64,000 bases of DNA from Muraenolepis orangiensis (lineage: Eukaryota; Chordata; Actinopteri; Gadiformes; Muraenolepididae). The DNA lies in the NCBI GenBank assembly GCA_027704905.1, contig JANIIK010000686.1:1-64000 (forward strand). Direction: 5' to 3'. This document shows, in pieces, positions 38,169 through 50,530 of the stretch (positions are counted from its first letter, which is position 1; each line of letters starts with the position of its first letter). Under the pieces are notes generated by a model, which saw only the letters and a list, made by a program, of their open reading frames with translations, was not told the DNA's origin and searched no databases. The position numbers were made by a program, and so were the translations under genes.

Positions 38169-40578
38169 CACGACTTTGAGCATCCGTTGTACACCATCGT
38201 ATGAATATTCTGTGGAAGCCTTGACTGTGATGGGGAATTCACCCTGTACACCTCAGACTTCCAATACAACTCAGAGTCCTGCCATCTGCAGAAGTTCTCG
38301 GACGACTCTGCAGTTGTTGGTTGTGTCAGCGAGGGAAACGATGAGGAGTACAGGGGCGTCGTGGACTCCTTCGTTGAGTGGTGTGAGCTGAACCATATGC
38401 AGCTCAACACTGACAAGACGAAGGAGATGGTGGTGGACTTCCTCAGGAGGAAATCCACACCCACACCCATTTCCATCAAGGGTGTGTCCGCTGAAGCCGT
38501 CCAGGAATATAAATACCTGGGAGTTCATCTGGACAACAAACTGGTCTGGGCCAAGAACTCTGAGGCGGTCTACAAGAAGGGCCAGAGCCGTCTTTACTTC
38601 CTGCGGAGGCTCCGGTCCTTCAACGTTTGCAACAAGATGCTGAATGTGTTCTACCAGTCGGTGGTAGCCAGTGCCATCTTCTCCGGAGTCGTGTGCTGGG
38701 GTAGCAGGTTGAGATCAGCAGACGCCAACAAGATCAGCAGGATTGTCAGGAAGGCTGGCGCTGTCCTGGGGGTCCAGCTGGACTCCTTGTTGGTGGTGTC
38801 TGAGAGAAGGATGCTGCGCAAGCTGCGTAGTATCCTTGACAACAACTCTCACCCTCTCCATCAGGTGCTGACCTCATATAGAAGCACCTTTAGCAACAGA
38901 CTCATTCCACCCAGGTGCACCACAGAACGCCATAGGAAGTCCTTTCTTCCTGTGGCTATTAGACTCTATAATTCCTCTACCTCGGGTCGTGAGAGGGACA
39001 GTGGAGACTCAGTGACCTGAGGCCAACGTACTTATTTTTATTTTTATTTTATTTTTGGTCAACGCACTGTAATCATCTCATTGTACTTTGCACTGCAAAT
39101 TCTATTTCAATTCCGAATTCACTTTTCACTTTTTCACTTTTCACATGTCACTTTTCAGTCGAATTATTTATTAATATATTATTACTGCCAATTTGCACTA
39201 TACGTATTGTTGTGTATTGTATATACCTACGTACTACTGTTATAATACTGTAATTATCTTCACTTATCAATACTTAGACTTCATTTAGAATTATTTTAAC
39301 TATTTTTGTTATAATAGTTTTATTTTAGTTAGTTGTTGTTTTGTTTTTTAGCTTAGGTTTTAGTATTCTTGTGTGTGCATTTATTCCCCCTGTGTCAACT
39401 GTTGCACCTTAATTTCCCTCGGGATTAATAAAGTTTTCTGAATCTGAATCTGAATCTGAATCTGAATCTGAATTCCCCATCCTTCATAGGGATTATGACA
39501 AATATCACAGAGAATGTGCTCTCTCTACCCACTGTGACTGTCTGGGTGTACACTCCTTTATTTGATGCTGAACTGCACACCTCCGCATTCTCACTGAGAT
39601 GTACCCTGACCTTTTGAATGACAGCAAAGACCAGGGTGTTGAAAGACAAACATTGGAGATGGAGATGAGCAAATTATTATTTTTATTATTATTCTATATA
39701 TTATTTTACAATGTTTTTTTAAAATGTATTTGACTTGATGCTGTAGCTGAATGTAATATTTAAGAGCCATCATTTGACTTTAATTCGTAAGCTACTAGTG
39801 AGTGAAATGCTCTGAGAATATCTGCCTATCAATTGTATGCAGACACACATCATAATGAAACACCTCTCAATAGTGGAGAAATGTAGGTCAGGACAGCACA
39901 TTCTCCCTCCCTTCAAGAACCTCTATATATGTACGGGACAGTATATTCAAGATTCAAGATTCAAGATATATATAGCAAATAGTACGTACTGTGAGGTCAT
40001 CCAAACGATAGTTGTGAAGGATTGCCTTTATTTCTAATTGTTCTCCACGGACAGCTGAATAGGGTAGTCTAAGATCAATGAAGAAATCCTTATGCACAAT
40101 CATCTTCAATGTGTCATCTATACAGAGACCTTCAAGAGCAAAGGAGAAGAGGCAATAAAGTGTCATGTGACCATAATGAAACGAGAGGAAAAAAGAACAA
40201 AAGCTCAAAAGTTCACTAAATTCAAAGGTGTGTTGGACACGTGGCACATGCACAGGCTAAAGAGAGGAATGATCACCAAGAGTCGGGGACAGGCTGATTC
40301 CAGTTACATGCCAGGTGGTGATCGAATCTGGCAGCTCATATAATCTCTCCAAAGATGTTGTTTTACTGAAATATGGGAGAGACGTGATGTAAATAAAAAA
40401 TAGCTAAATAGCATAACGTATTTCTTCCTAAATGTTTAAATGTTTCAGTTGCCTCACCAGTTAATTGTGTTGTCAGGGCAAAGAGGGAGTGTGAGTTGAA
40501 CCCATAGCCAGCTCTCCGGAAACATAGTACGAGGAGAAATTTCTCCAATGTCAACAAAGTCAACATTCTCTTCCTCGC
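38169..40578 (-). pseudogene. C3-like exons 18-21: MG7 and CUB start, exon 21 split by a LINE
   Basis: Exon 18 has SPRTMFPESWLWVQ; exon 19 has LPDSITTWHVTGIS; exon 20 has KDFFIDLRLPYSAVRGEQLE and ILHNYR, all diagnostic for C3/C5 alpha chains. Exon 21 is in two parts: 39610-39471 (VRVHLSENAEVCSS to IIPMKDGEF) and 38240-38169 (PITVKASTEYSYDG to MLKVV). Removing the LINE at 38241-39470 and one copy of AATTC restores a 207-nt phase-0 exon. With the insert the frame runs into the LINE tail (RFRFRF) and a stop. Confidence 0.88.
38241..39470 (+). mobile_element. Rex1/Babar LINE, 5'-truncated, inserted in C3-like exon 21
   Basis: The first bases read in frame as TLYTSDFQYNSESC, then FSDDSAVVGCVSEG (the RT catalytic box with FSDD), and an ORF at 38361-39020 covers VDSFVEWCELNHMQLNTDKT, EYKYLGVHLDNKL and the C-terminal IRLYNSSTSGRE. 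It is followed by a 3' UTR ending 'gggattaataaagttttctg' and (AATCTG)n. The target duplication is AATTC (38236-38240 and 39471-39475), possibly GAATTC. The reading frame is open throughout, so the insertion is young. Orientation is opposite to the C3-like gene. Confidence 0.92.
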
Positions 40579-40691
40579 CTAAAGTGTCAGATGAAAAATG
40601 TTATATAGTCATGCCAAATGATATTGCCCATATTATCAAGGACTACCCAATGCAATCCAAGTCCATCCAAGTCCTCATCCCTGATACTTAC

Positions 40692-41760
40692 TGCGAGCCA
40701 GGTAGAGGGCTTCAGTTTTACTTTCAGCTTGTAATTTGGCTAGCGTTTCAGAGCACTTGAAGAAGGCATCAGCACAATCATTCCCATCTAAGACGTACTC
40801 TTTGCGCCGCTCACAGCTGTACGATAGTGGGGTCTCCATCATTCCATCCAAACAACATTGGCGCTGCAAGGGCTCTGTGTATTCACTCACTGAGGGGGCA
40901 CAGAGCCGGGGTGAAGGCGTGAAGGGGTGAAGAGTAAGTAGACGTGTTGTGAATAATAGTTAAGTATACAGTGGTAGGATAGTGTTATTAAACATCTGAA
41001 TATAGCTACTGTACATTACGGTTAACAATGAGAGACAACTATGCTGTGTACCCTCCATACAAAGCAACTTCTCTGGTGGCTGCATTTCACTCACAGAGGG
41101 AAGTTCTGACATCAAGTATGATGGATTTCCGCTTCCTCCGTTGTGAAACTGGACATTTTAATCCTGGAACAGAACAATGTCAAATGGGCATTGTTTCAGA
41201 TACAGAGGCAACTCAGTGGTAATAGGGCTGGAAGTGGTCTAAACACCAGGGGTTTAGACCCAATACATATAATGTTTTGTTTTGTTTTCAAAACAAAAAT
41301 ACTGAATCAGATTACGTAGGGCTAACCCCCCTCCTCCTCTTACATGTCTCTGCAGAAGTTCTTGGATTTGTATGACCCCATAAAAGGAGGATAATAGATC
41401 AGAAGAATTATTTTGAAAACAAGCCATGTTGCTGCTTCTGCAAACGACAAGCAGTCTCGGCAGTGCCCAGGTGTTTCGAGACTTGAACCGGCAACCTTCC
41501 GGTTCCCAAGCCAAGCCCTAAGATACTGAGCTACTGCCACCCCAAATGACTACAAACCGTAGTGCAATACAGGAAGGCACCAAGGACAAGGTTGGAAGGA
41601 AAGTGACAGAAAATGAATGGAATGTGCGGTGACCTTCTCTGTCATCGGTCTCTGTATTTTCGCTCTTAAATAACAGTCCTGCATCATGGAACACATTCAT
41701 GCTGTCCTTCCCTCCGCCGGATGTGCATCCTGTATCAGACTTCTCCACTATATCCCACAC
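40692..41760 (-). pseudogene. C3-like exons 16-17: beta/alpha boundary and anaphylatoxin (C3a) domain
   Basis: Exon 16 (41760-41634) reads VWDIVEKSDTGCTSGGGKDS and ends SENTETDDRE. Exon 17 (40889-40692) encodes an anaphylatoxin: RQCCLDGMMETPLSYSCERR, then NDCADAFFKCSE, with five cysteines visible, and ends ALYLAR. The next exon begins with Ser, so the convertase site LAR|S of C3 is kept. The basic linker (RXXR type) that normally lets furin split beta from alpha chains is not present between DDRE and EPLQRQCC. The domain assignment is sure; absence of the linker assumes no unseen exon in the 740-bp intron. Confidence 0.86.
41425..41544 (-). mobile_element. tRNA-derived SINE head
   Basis: Minus strand: 'ggggtggcagtagctcagta' then 'aaggttgccggttcaagtct', with box A and box B of the RNA polymerase III promoter. 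The 3' tail is not present here. Located in the intron between C3-like exons 16 and 17. Confidence 0.75.
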
Positions 41761-42762
41761 CTGAGTGAGGTGGAAAAAAGGTTAGTCTGTTACTTTACCT
41801 TCAATAACTGTATACCACTCTATATGGGGTTCGAGCTCCAAAACAGTGGTCTTGCAATAGATTGTCCAGATCGCATATGCCAAGTCTAAATAAAAACCTA
41901 AACATCTGAACATACATGAACTGTTTAAAGTATGTTTTGCGTTATTTTAAATTAAACAATCGACCACAACAGTAGGTTAAGTACAAAGAAATTAAAGAAA
42001 AGATGGAGAATCTGCCTTTTTCTGAGTGAGGTGGTGTTTGTTGTTGAGGGCGTAGACTCCTTTGTCCACAGCTACCAGGCCTACTGTGGCTCCTGGGTCG
42101 CCTGTGATCCTGTAGGTGAATCTCTGATGAGGCGTGAAGGATGGATAGTTTTCTTCTTTCACCTCCAACTACAAAAACGGGAAAGAGTTATTATTTTATT
42201 TTTCTTTCTTTCAGAAGATACTTATTTTTGTATGAATTCAAACTCAGCTTCTCCTCACCGAGCCCATACAGGTGTCTGTGACATCCACCCAGACAGAGTC
42301 CGCTACCACTTCTTCACTTACTTCATAGTAAGCAATGATGCGGAATGATGGCAGCATCTCTTTCTTGATTCGTAACATCAAGACTACTGACGTCAGACCT
42401 ACTATGTTGTTATAGCCCTGTTGTACCAGCTGGCCTTTGCTCTGGATCTGATCATATAAACAGTCTCATACATTAGAGGGTCTTCATTTAACCAACTTTA
42501 TTACATAAACCAACAAAGAGACAACAACTTCAACTGCATGAGAGCACACACTGCAGCACACACATAAACGTTCACCACTTAACTCACCATATAAGTTACT
42601 GCATTCGAAATTGGCTTCCCATCAACAGCAAAGGTGATACGCAGGTCATCTCCTAATTTAATTTCAGATGTGCTTACACCTGCAGTGCCACAAGGTAACA
42701 GAGGTAGATCTTAACAGCACAGCTTTGAAACAAATAATACAATAATACATTATTTGCAAATA

Positions 42763-43030
<268 letters not shown>

Positions 43031-43042
43031 CGGATACAGGAC

Positions 43043-43112
43043 TCTCCAGGACTGCAAGCTCTATTATATATATATATATATAATATATATATAGAGCTTG
43101 CAGTCCTGGAGA
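43043..43112. repeat. Perfect 22-bp inverted repeat around (TA)n
   Basis: Arms 43043-43064 ('tctccaggactgcaagctct' + at) and 43091-43112 are exact reverse complements, with an AT-only loop that is itself self-complementary. Could extrude as a cruciform. May be a tiny palindromic MITE. Confidence 0.85.
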
Positions 43113-43329
43113 AAGGCACAAATTCTAAAACTATTTTGCACCAAATAAATATATACTGTTTTATGGAAATGTTTGTTAAATTTTTTTTAATACAAAATGT
43201 GTAATATTGGTATTGGCAGATAGCATAATTACCAAATGATTTAATATTTAATAACACAACCATATTTTCATCCCATGCATGGATGGGACGAAACATATGA
43301 TGCATCCTCCATATTCACTATTGCTGCCT

Positions 43330-43595
43330 ATCTTTGGTACAATGGTGTTCCTCCTTCCTATTGCTGGTTCACTATACTCAATATAGTTTGTTCACTATAC
43401 TCACTATAGCGCTTTAGTCTGCCTTTCTTAGTCTTTCTTGGGTACAATGTTGTTCTTTCTTCCTGTTGCTCGTTCACTATACTCACTATAGCGCTTTAGT
43501 CTTTCTTGGGTACAATGGTGTTCCTCCTTCCTATTGCTGGTTCACTATGCTCACTATAGCGATTTAGTCTGCCTATCTTTGGTACAATGTTGTTC
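43330..43595. repeat. Local tandem duplications
   Basis: Three copies of a segment containing 'ggtacaatg', 'gttcctccttcctattgctgg'-like sequence and 'ttcactatactcactatag', at about 43335, 43438 and 43506. Non-coding, in a C3-like intron. Confidence 0.75.
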
Positions 43596-44394
43596 CGGCA
43601 TGTGGAGATTTCATGAGCAGGGGGCGAGCAGAATTGCTATAGCATGAATATCGCCCAGCACATTGAATGCTCCAGGATTACCATGCCATGAGTATTCTTA
43701 CATCTCTTAGCATTTCCACGAAGCACTATGAAATAGCTTTGCAATATTCTAGGCAGCAGGTATTGTTGCATCCATTATAATCCCTAAATGTTTGATTTAC
43801 CTATGTGTAGGTAGCTCTTGGTATTACTGGAGTACACATTCGCTGTCATGGTTTTTGTTGTCTGCCTGCTTGGCTGAATATGTCTATCATTGGTCCTTAC
43901 CTATCATAAATACACACAGGGGTACAAAAACATACAACAAATACATAAGCACAGAGTTGCAATTTAGGCCAACAACAAATCAGAAAACATAGGTCCATTC
44001 ATAAAGTGTCTGATAGTAGCAAAGAATAATCACTGTCCAGTGTATTTTATCATGAAAGAACAGGTTGGCGAATTATTAGCTGGTACTTACTGTAATACTC
44101 AGAGTTAAAGCATTTGCCGTAGGGTTGACAGAGACCATGGCAATGCCAGTTTTGGACGTTGTGGTTTCAAAATCACTTGGGGTCACCACTATTGGTACAT
44201 CAGGAGCTGGAGAACCGTCAGGGTTTTCAACAAGAACCTTACATACAAGAGACAAACATGCCAGTCATTTAGGCTTTACCAAATACTAAGCTATTGAACA
44301 CAGAAATCAAAAAGACCCTTTCACCAGCTGTGGAATTAAAGTATAAAAAGTATAGTTATAAAGTATAAAAGTATAAAATAAGGAGTCAATATTT

Positions 44395-44612
44395 TATGCT
44401 CACAACTGGAAGGTTGCTGGTTCGATCCCCAGCTCCTCCTAGCAAAAAAACTCGAGCAAGACATCCTAACCCTAACTGCTCCTGATGTGCTGGTTGTCTC
44501 CTTGCATGGCTGACTCAGCTGTCGGTGGTTGAATGTGAGTATGAATGGGTGAATGTGAGGCATGACTTGTAAAGCGCTTTGGATAAAAGCGCAATATAAA
44601 AGCATCCTTTAC
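44395..44612 (+). mobile_element. SINE, 5'-truncated, with L2-type tail
   Basis: Begins in the box B region ('aaggttgctggttcgatccc') and continues through 'cctaactgctcctgatgtgc', 'gaatgggtgaatgtgaggc' and 'tgtaaagcgctttggataaa'. Same family as 29915-30085. Located about 150 bp downstream on + of C3-like exon 11. Confidence 0.8.
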
Positions 44613-44754
44613 CATTTATGAAAGGGTTGAGTATAAAATAAAGAGTCAATACTTTATGAACCCCTTCCAGCTAATGAAACCCTCATCCATGCCCTCATAA
44701 CCTTCAGACTTGATTACTGCAACAGCACCCAACCTCACCCAACAAAATCCTCAA

Positions 44755-46850
44755 TACACCTGTGACCTCCCCCTCCCCTACACCTGTGTCCTCCCCCTCC
44801 CCTACACCTGTGACCCCCCCTCCCCTACACCTGTGACCTCCCCCTCCCCTACACCTGTGTCCTCCCCCTCCCCTACACCTGTGACCCCCCCCTCCCCTAC
44901 ACCTGTGTCCTCCCCCTCCCCTACACCTGTGACCTCCCCCTCCCCTACACCTGTGACCTCCCCCTCCCCTACACCTGTGTCCTCCCCCTCCCCTACACCT
45001 GTGACCTCCCCCTCCCCTACACCTGTGTCCTCCCCCCCCCTACACCTGTGACCTCCCCCTCCCCTACACCTGTGACCTCCCCCCCCTACACCTGTGACCT
45101 CCCCCTCCCCTACACCTGTGTCCTCCCCCTCCCCTACACCTGTGACCTCCCCCTCCCCTACACCTGTGACCTCCCCCTCCCCTACACCTGTGACCTCCCC
45201 CTCCCCTACACCTGTGTCCTCCCCCTCCCCTACACCTGTGACCTCCCCCTCCCCTACACCTGTGTCCTCCCCCCCCCTACACCTGTGACCTCCCCCTCCC
45301 CTACACCTGTGACCTCCCCCCCCCTACACCTGTGACCTCCCCCTCCCCTACACCTGTGACCTCCCCCTCCCCTACACCTGTGACCTCCCCCTCCCCTACA
45401 CCTGTGACCTCCCCCTCCCCTACACCTGTGTCCTCCCCCTCCCCTACACCTGTGACCTCCCCCTCCCCTACACCTGTGTCCTCCCCCTCCCCTACACCTG
45501 TGACCTCCCCCTCCCCTACACCTGTGTCCTCCCCCTCCCCTACACCTGTGACCTCCCCCCACCTACACCTGTGTCCCCCCCTCCCCTACACCTGTGACCT
45601 CCCCCTCCCCTACACCTGTGACCTCCCCCTCCCCTACACCTGTGACCTCCCCCTCCCCTACACCTGTGTCCTCCCCCTCCCCTACACCTGTGACCTCCCC
45701 CTCCCCTACACCTGTGTCCTCCCCCTCCCCTACACCTGTGACCTCCCCCCACCTACACCTGTGTCGTCCCCCTCCCCTACACCTGTGACCTCCCCCTCCC
45801 CTACACCTGTGACCTCCCCCTCCCCTACACCTGTGACCTCCCCCTCCCCTACACCTGTGACCTCCCCCTCCCCTACACCTGTGACCTCCCCCTCCCCTAC
45901 ACCTGTGACCTCCCCCTCCCCTACACCTGTGTACTCCCCCACTTACACCTGTGTCCCCCCCCACACCAATGTCCTCCTCCACCTACACCTGTGTACTCCC
46001 CCGATCTACACCTGTCTCCTCCCCCCACCTACACCTCTGTCCTTTCCATACTTACACCTGTGTCCTCCCCCTACATCTATGTCCTCCTCCTCCTCCACCT
46101 GTGGACTCCCCCCCATTTACACCTGTGTCCTCCCCCCACCTACACCTGTGTCCTCCCCCCCTACACCTGTGTCCTCCCCCCACCTACACCTGTGTCCTCC
46201 CCCCACCTACACCTGTGTCCTCCCCCCACCTACACCTGTGTCCTCCCCCCACCTACACCTGTGTCCTCCCCCCACCTACACCTCTGTCCTCCCCCCACTT
46301 ACACCTGTGTCCCCCCCCACACCATGTCCTCCTCCACCTACACCTGTGTCCTCCCCCGATCTACACCTGTCTCCTCCCCCCACCTACACCTCTGTCCTCT
46401 CCCTACTTACACCTGTGTCCTCCCCCTACATCTATGTCCTCCTCCTCCTCCACCTGTGACTCCCCCCCATTTACACCTGTGTCCTCCCCCCACCTACACC
46501 TGTGTCCTCCCCCCACCTACACCTGTGTCCTCCCCCCACCTACACCTGTGACCTCCCCCCACCTACACCTGTGACCTCCCCCCACCTACACCTGTGTCCT
46601 CCCCCCACCTACACCTGTGTCCTCCTCCCCATTTACACCTGTGTCCTCTCCCCCATTTACACCTGTGACCTCCCCCACCTACACCTGTGTCCTCCCCCCA
46701 CCTACACCTGTGTCCTCCCCCCCCCTACACCTGTGTCCTCCTCCCCCCTACACCTGTGTCCTCCTCCCCCTACAACTGTGTCCTCTCCCCCATCTACACC
46801 TGTGTCCTCCCCCATCTACACCTGTGTCCTCCCCCCTCCCCCCTACCACA
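44755..46850. repeat. 2.1-kb C-rich minisatellite, 23-bp unit
   Basis: About 90 copies of a unit like 'cccctcccctacacctgtga' + cct. Units alternate TGTGACCT and TGTGTCCT in a semi-regular order, with a more diverged half after 45940. The minus strand, which is the transcribed direction of the C3-like gene, is G-rich ('ggtgtaggggagggggaggt'). Proline-rich and glycine-rich open frames up to 375 codons are artefacts. Confidence 0.96.
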
Positions 46851-47021
46851 TGTATGTGACCAATGAAAAGGATTTCATCCTCCTGATTAAAAAATAAGTC
46901 AAAAATATATATAATTATAATATATTATACAATTATAATAAAAAATATATAGGCATATTATATGTAGCATATATATGTATTTCGGTGTCATTCAATTACT
47001 TTAAACAAAAATGTGCTTTAC

Positions 47022-47896
47022 CACAACATCAAAGGACATGGTCGGTTTGAAATACTTGGCCGTATACTTGAAATTTATGGTATAAGGAGATTCGACAATC
47101 TGGATGCCATGTTTCTCCGCTTTCACTATTTCACTACCTGGAAGGGCAAAAACACACCTGTTGAACCTATATTTAGACTTACATTTAGATATGTAATGTC
47201 CGACACACACATAATCCACTCACCAGTTGTGAGAACCGAGACAGACGCATATATGGAACTGCCAACGTTGCTGTGGGTTTGCAGCATATGCTCCTGCTTT
47301 AGTGTGGCCGTTGCCTTGCCCTTTGATAGCTGACAACATAAGGCAACATCTTCATTTGTTTAGTTGAAAAGGGATACGTAAAGCATTGAGATGCCATGAA
47401 TAAATAATCACAAAGACATTAAATTGGGCAACATAGACATAGACAGGATGAGCTAGTGGAACATGCTAACCGTCACTCGCTGAAAAGATTCTGGAAAAGG
47501 ACGTTTTCGCTTATTTTCATCAAATATTCCAAAGACCACATAAGCACTTCCATCCACTTCTTTGCCAAACAGATACCTGAAAGCACAGATATAGATATAT
47601 ATGATTTGTGTAACTTAATTATCATCAACACATCAATTATCAATTGTTTTGCTTGTTTTGTCAATATGCTACTACTCTATAAAATGTTGACTGGAACTCA
47701 CATGGCTTGGATGTTTATGGTCAAGTTCTTATCGTCCACATAGAAGAAGACCTTATCCTTCATGGTAATTTTAACCTCAAAGGTCGGCAACACTGAGAAA
47801 GAAGATATGTTTCATGTTATCATATACATTGTATGGTCATCAAAACGTTGAGTTAATACGCCTCTATGTATTTGCTCTGCATCAAAAGACAGCCCC

Positions 47897-47959
<63 letters not shown>

Positions 47960-48726
47960 AACGTTACTGTGACACCACCTACTTCCTGCCATGACCACTG
48001 CTTAGTTGTGTCAAATCTCAGATGAACCTGAATACGTCAGAATGGCCAATGTCTTACCATACTCTTTGACCTCAAACTCTGATGAGTATTGGTGCTGCAT
48101 GTTGTTCTTGAATGTGGCAATCACTTTCCACACCCCAGGACTATCAAGACAAATACACATACCCAATCGCTTTGACCATACATGTTGTAATATCGAATCA
48201 TTACACTCATATAAACAAACAATATGCCCACCTCACTATTTCAGGAAGTTTGAAGGAATCAGAGTACATTCCTGATTTCAGCTGTACCGGATCTGACCCT
48301 ATAACAACATCATCAGGGGTCTGCAAAAAACATACCGATTTCTGTTAGGAAAATCGTACCAAACAGGATGTCTCATTAATGTATGAGGATGAAACTTGGA
48401 AGAGATTAAATCAAAGATAAAATAATAAGTTGCTTTAGAGAAAGGCGTCTGCTTAATGACTGTAATGTCATGTAATAAAGTGAAATGAAATTGACAATTT
48501 TATTCTGCAGCTATTACCCCACCTCCACTCTGTCTGAGCCGCAGATAGAGCATCATGGTGATTCCAAGGAAAATGGATCTTTCTTTAATGTCGTGATACA
48601 AGTTGATACACTGTTTTTGAATTTAATTATACTGTACCATAAAATTAACTGTGATGATAGCATCAGTGGGATATTTGTCATTAATAGGTTCCATGGCAGG
48701 TGTTAAAGCAAACACCCGATAGTGAA
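47022..48726 (-). pseudogene. C3-like exons 4-10: macroglobulin domains
   Basis: Seven exons in phase. Exon 4 reads HYRVFALTPAMEPINDKYPT; exon 6 ends SSEFEVKEY and exon 7 begins VLPTFEVKI, together the EVKEYVLP hallmark of the family; exon 8 has YVVFGIFDENKRKRPFPE; exon 10 contains IVESPYTINFKYTAKYFKPT, the start of MG4. All donors are GT and acceptors AG. The intron between exons 3 and 4 is 6 kb and full of repeats and transposons. Confidence 0.88.
47900..47955. repeat. (TA)n microsatellite
   Basis: Pure TA array between C3-like exons 6 and 7. Confidence 0.95.
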
Positions 48727-49051
48727 CTGAAAAAGACAGAAACATCTCAAAACCTATTTACCTAAATACTACACACATGGAACACAAGGAACACCACATA
48801 TTTCACTACCCAAATGGTTGATCATAAAGCTCAATACATTCCCTCACTTTATTATTATTGCTTTTACCTTTGGGCCAATACCACTGAGACAGACTCTAGA
48901 TTGTGCATCCTAGTAACAACATGCCGAACATAATGGATAGAAAAAGACAACATTTAAACATACATTTATAGCACACACTTTCAGACATCACTACTAATGC
49001 TGAGTTGAGTGTCAGGGTCAGCTGTGTATAGTACTGCTTCATACACCTGTA

Positions 49052-49718
49052 CAGTGATGTGCGGTCAGGGGAGGCACTGCCTCCACTGACATCATGAAAT
49101 GTAAAAAAACAAATAATGATTAAAAACAAATAAATAAATATTTGTCCACTGATCTGTGATAGAAATGTAATTTTTGTATGATTCCAATGAGATTCCAATA
49201 TTGCTGAATTTGTGTATTTTCCTGTTCAAATACGGGGGAAAGACGCGAAGGGAGGCAGCGATGAGCTGAGCCTCCTCTTGGATTGCGCAATCCCTCACAA
49301 ACTGGGTTGAGCGCATTGATCTCTCTGTATGTCACCAATGTAATGGCTGTACACACTTTTGTTATATGTCCTCACATTCCATAGTCTAGGTCAGGGGTCG
49401 GCAAGTAAGTTTGGCCATGTGTCAATTTCTTTCTGAGCCACTTATCATTAGATGGCGGGCCAGAACATGATCAAAAGCTAATTTAAGTAATTGATTGTTA
49501 AAACATGTGACACGTTTTAATGCTTTGACTTTTCTTTCGGGGGCTGCGCTGTCAGCGGCGAGCGTTGGGGGGGGGGGGGTTGTATCGGCCCAAGGGGCAC
49601 GTCGGCCCATATTACAGACAAAGGGCATTGTGGGTAATATGCTAGCTAAGAAAGTCAAGTAGAGAAGTGCACCGCATCAGTCCGTTTATTTCATTTTTTT
49701 GCCCTGGAAAAATGGAAG

Positions 49719-49794
<76 letters not shown>

Positions 49795-50150
49795 AAAATG
49801 TAAGTACATTTGTATTTTTGTTGCGGACTGTATATACTTTCATTTGTATTGAATGAGTATGAATTGTGATGGCACATTAAGAAAACACGGAGGGTGCAGA
49901 ACAAATGCGCTATAAATGTAATGTTCTTCTTTGGCCAAATATGTACCTTACCTACTGTATGTGTGTGGGTGATTGTGTGTGTGTGTGTAAAGAATGCTGA
50001 TATGTGATATGAAACATAACCAGTAGTCAATGTGCAAGCAGCCAGTTGAATGGTGAATTGATGCTACTCTGTTGAAATCATATATATTTGTAAATCTGAC
50101 TAAGAAAGAGTCAGTGCCTCCCCAGCCACGAGCCTCACCGCACATCACTG
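49052..50150. mobile_element. hAT element inserted in a 39-bp minisatellite
   Basis: Ends 'cagtgatgtgcggtcagg' and 'cctcaccgcacatcactg' are inverted copies; the 8-bp duplication 'cacctgta' flanks both (49044-49051, 50151-50158). The flanks are consecutive parts of the tandem repeat. Inside, at 49393, a classic hAT end 'caggggtcggcaa' starts a second, truncated element that I can follow to about 49650, and an interrupted (TA)n lies at 49722-49791. Confidence 0.88.
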
Positions 50151-50530
50151 CACCTGTAGTACTATACAAGTGTATAGTACTGCTTCATACACCTGTAGTA
50201 CTATACAAGTGTATAGTACTGCTTCATACAGCTGTAGTACTATACAAGTGTATAGTACTACTTCATACACCTGTAGTACTATACAAGTGTATAGTACTGC
50301 TTCATACACCTGTAGTACTATACAAGTGTATAGTCCTGCTTCATACAGCTGTAGTACTATACAAGTGTATAGTACTACTTCATACACCTATAGTACTATA
50401 CAAGTGTATAGTCCTGCTTCATACACCTGTAGTACTATACAAGTGTATAGTACTACTTCATACACCTATAGTACTATACAAGTGTATAGTACTACTTCAT
50501 ACACCTGTAGTACTATACAAGTGTATAGTT
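50151..50530. repeat. Minisatellite, 39-bp unit
   Basis: About ten copies of 'gtagtactatacaagtgtat' + 'agtactgcttcatacacct'. The unit holds the palindrome-like ACTATACAAGTGTATAGT. One unit lies on the other side of the hAT at about 49020-49051. Confidence 0.93.

Noticed and set aside
44710..46897. Proline/serine/threonine-rich open frames up to 375 codons and glycine/arginine-rich frames on the other strand
   Set aside because: They are translations of a 23-bp minisatellite open in several frames on both strands, with no start context or domain, inside a C3-like intron.
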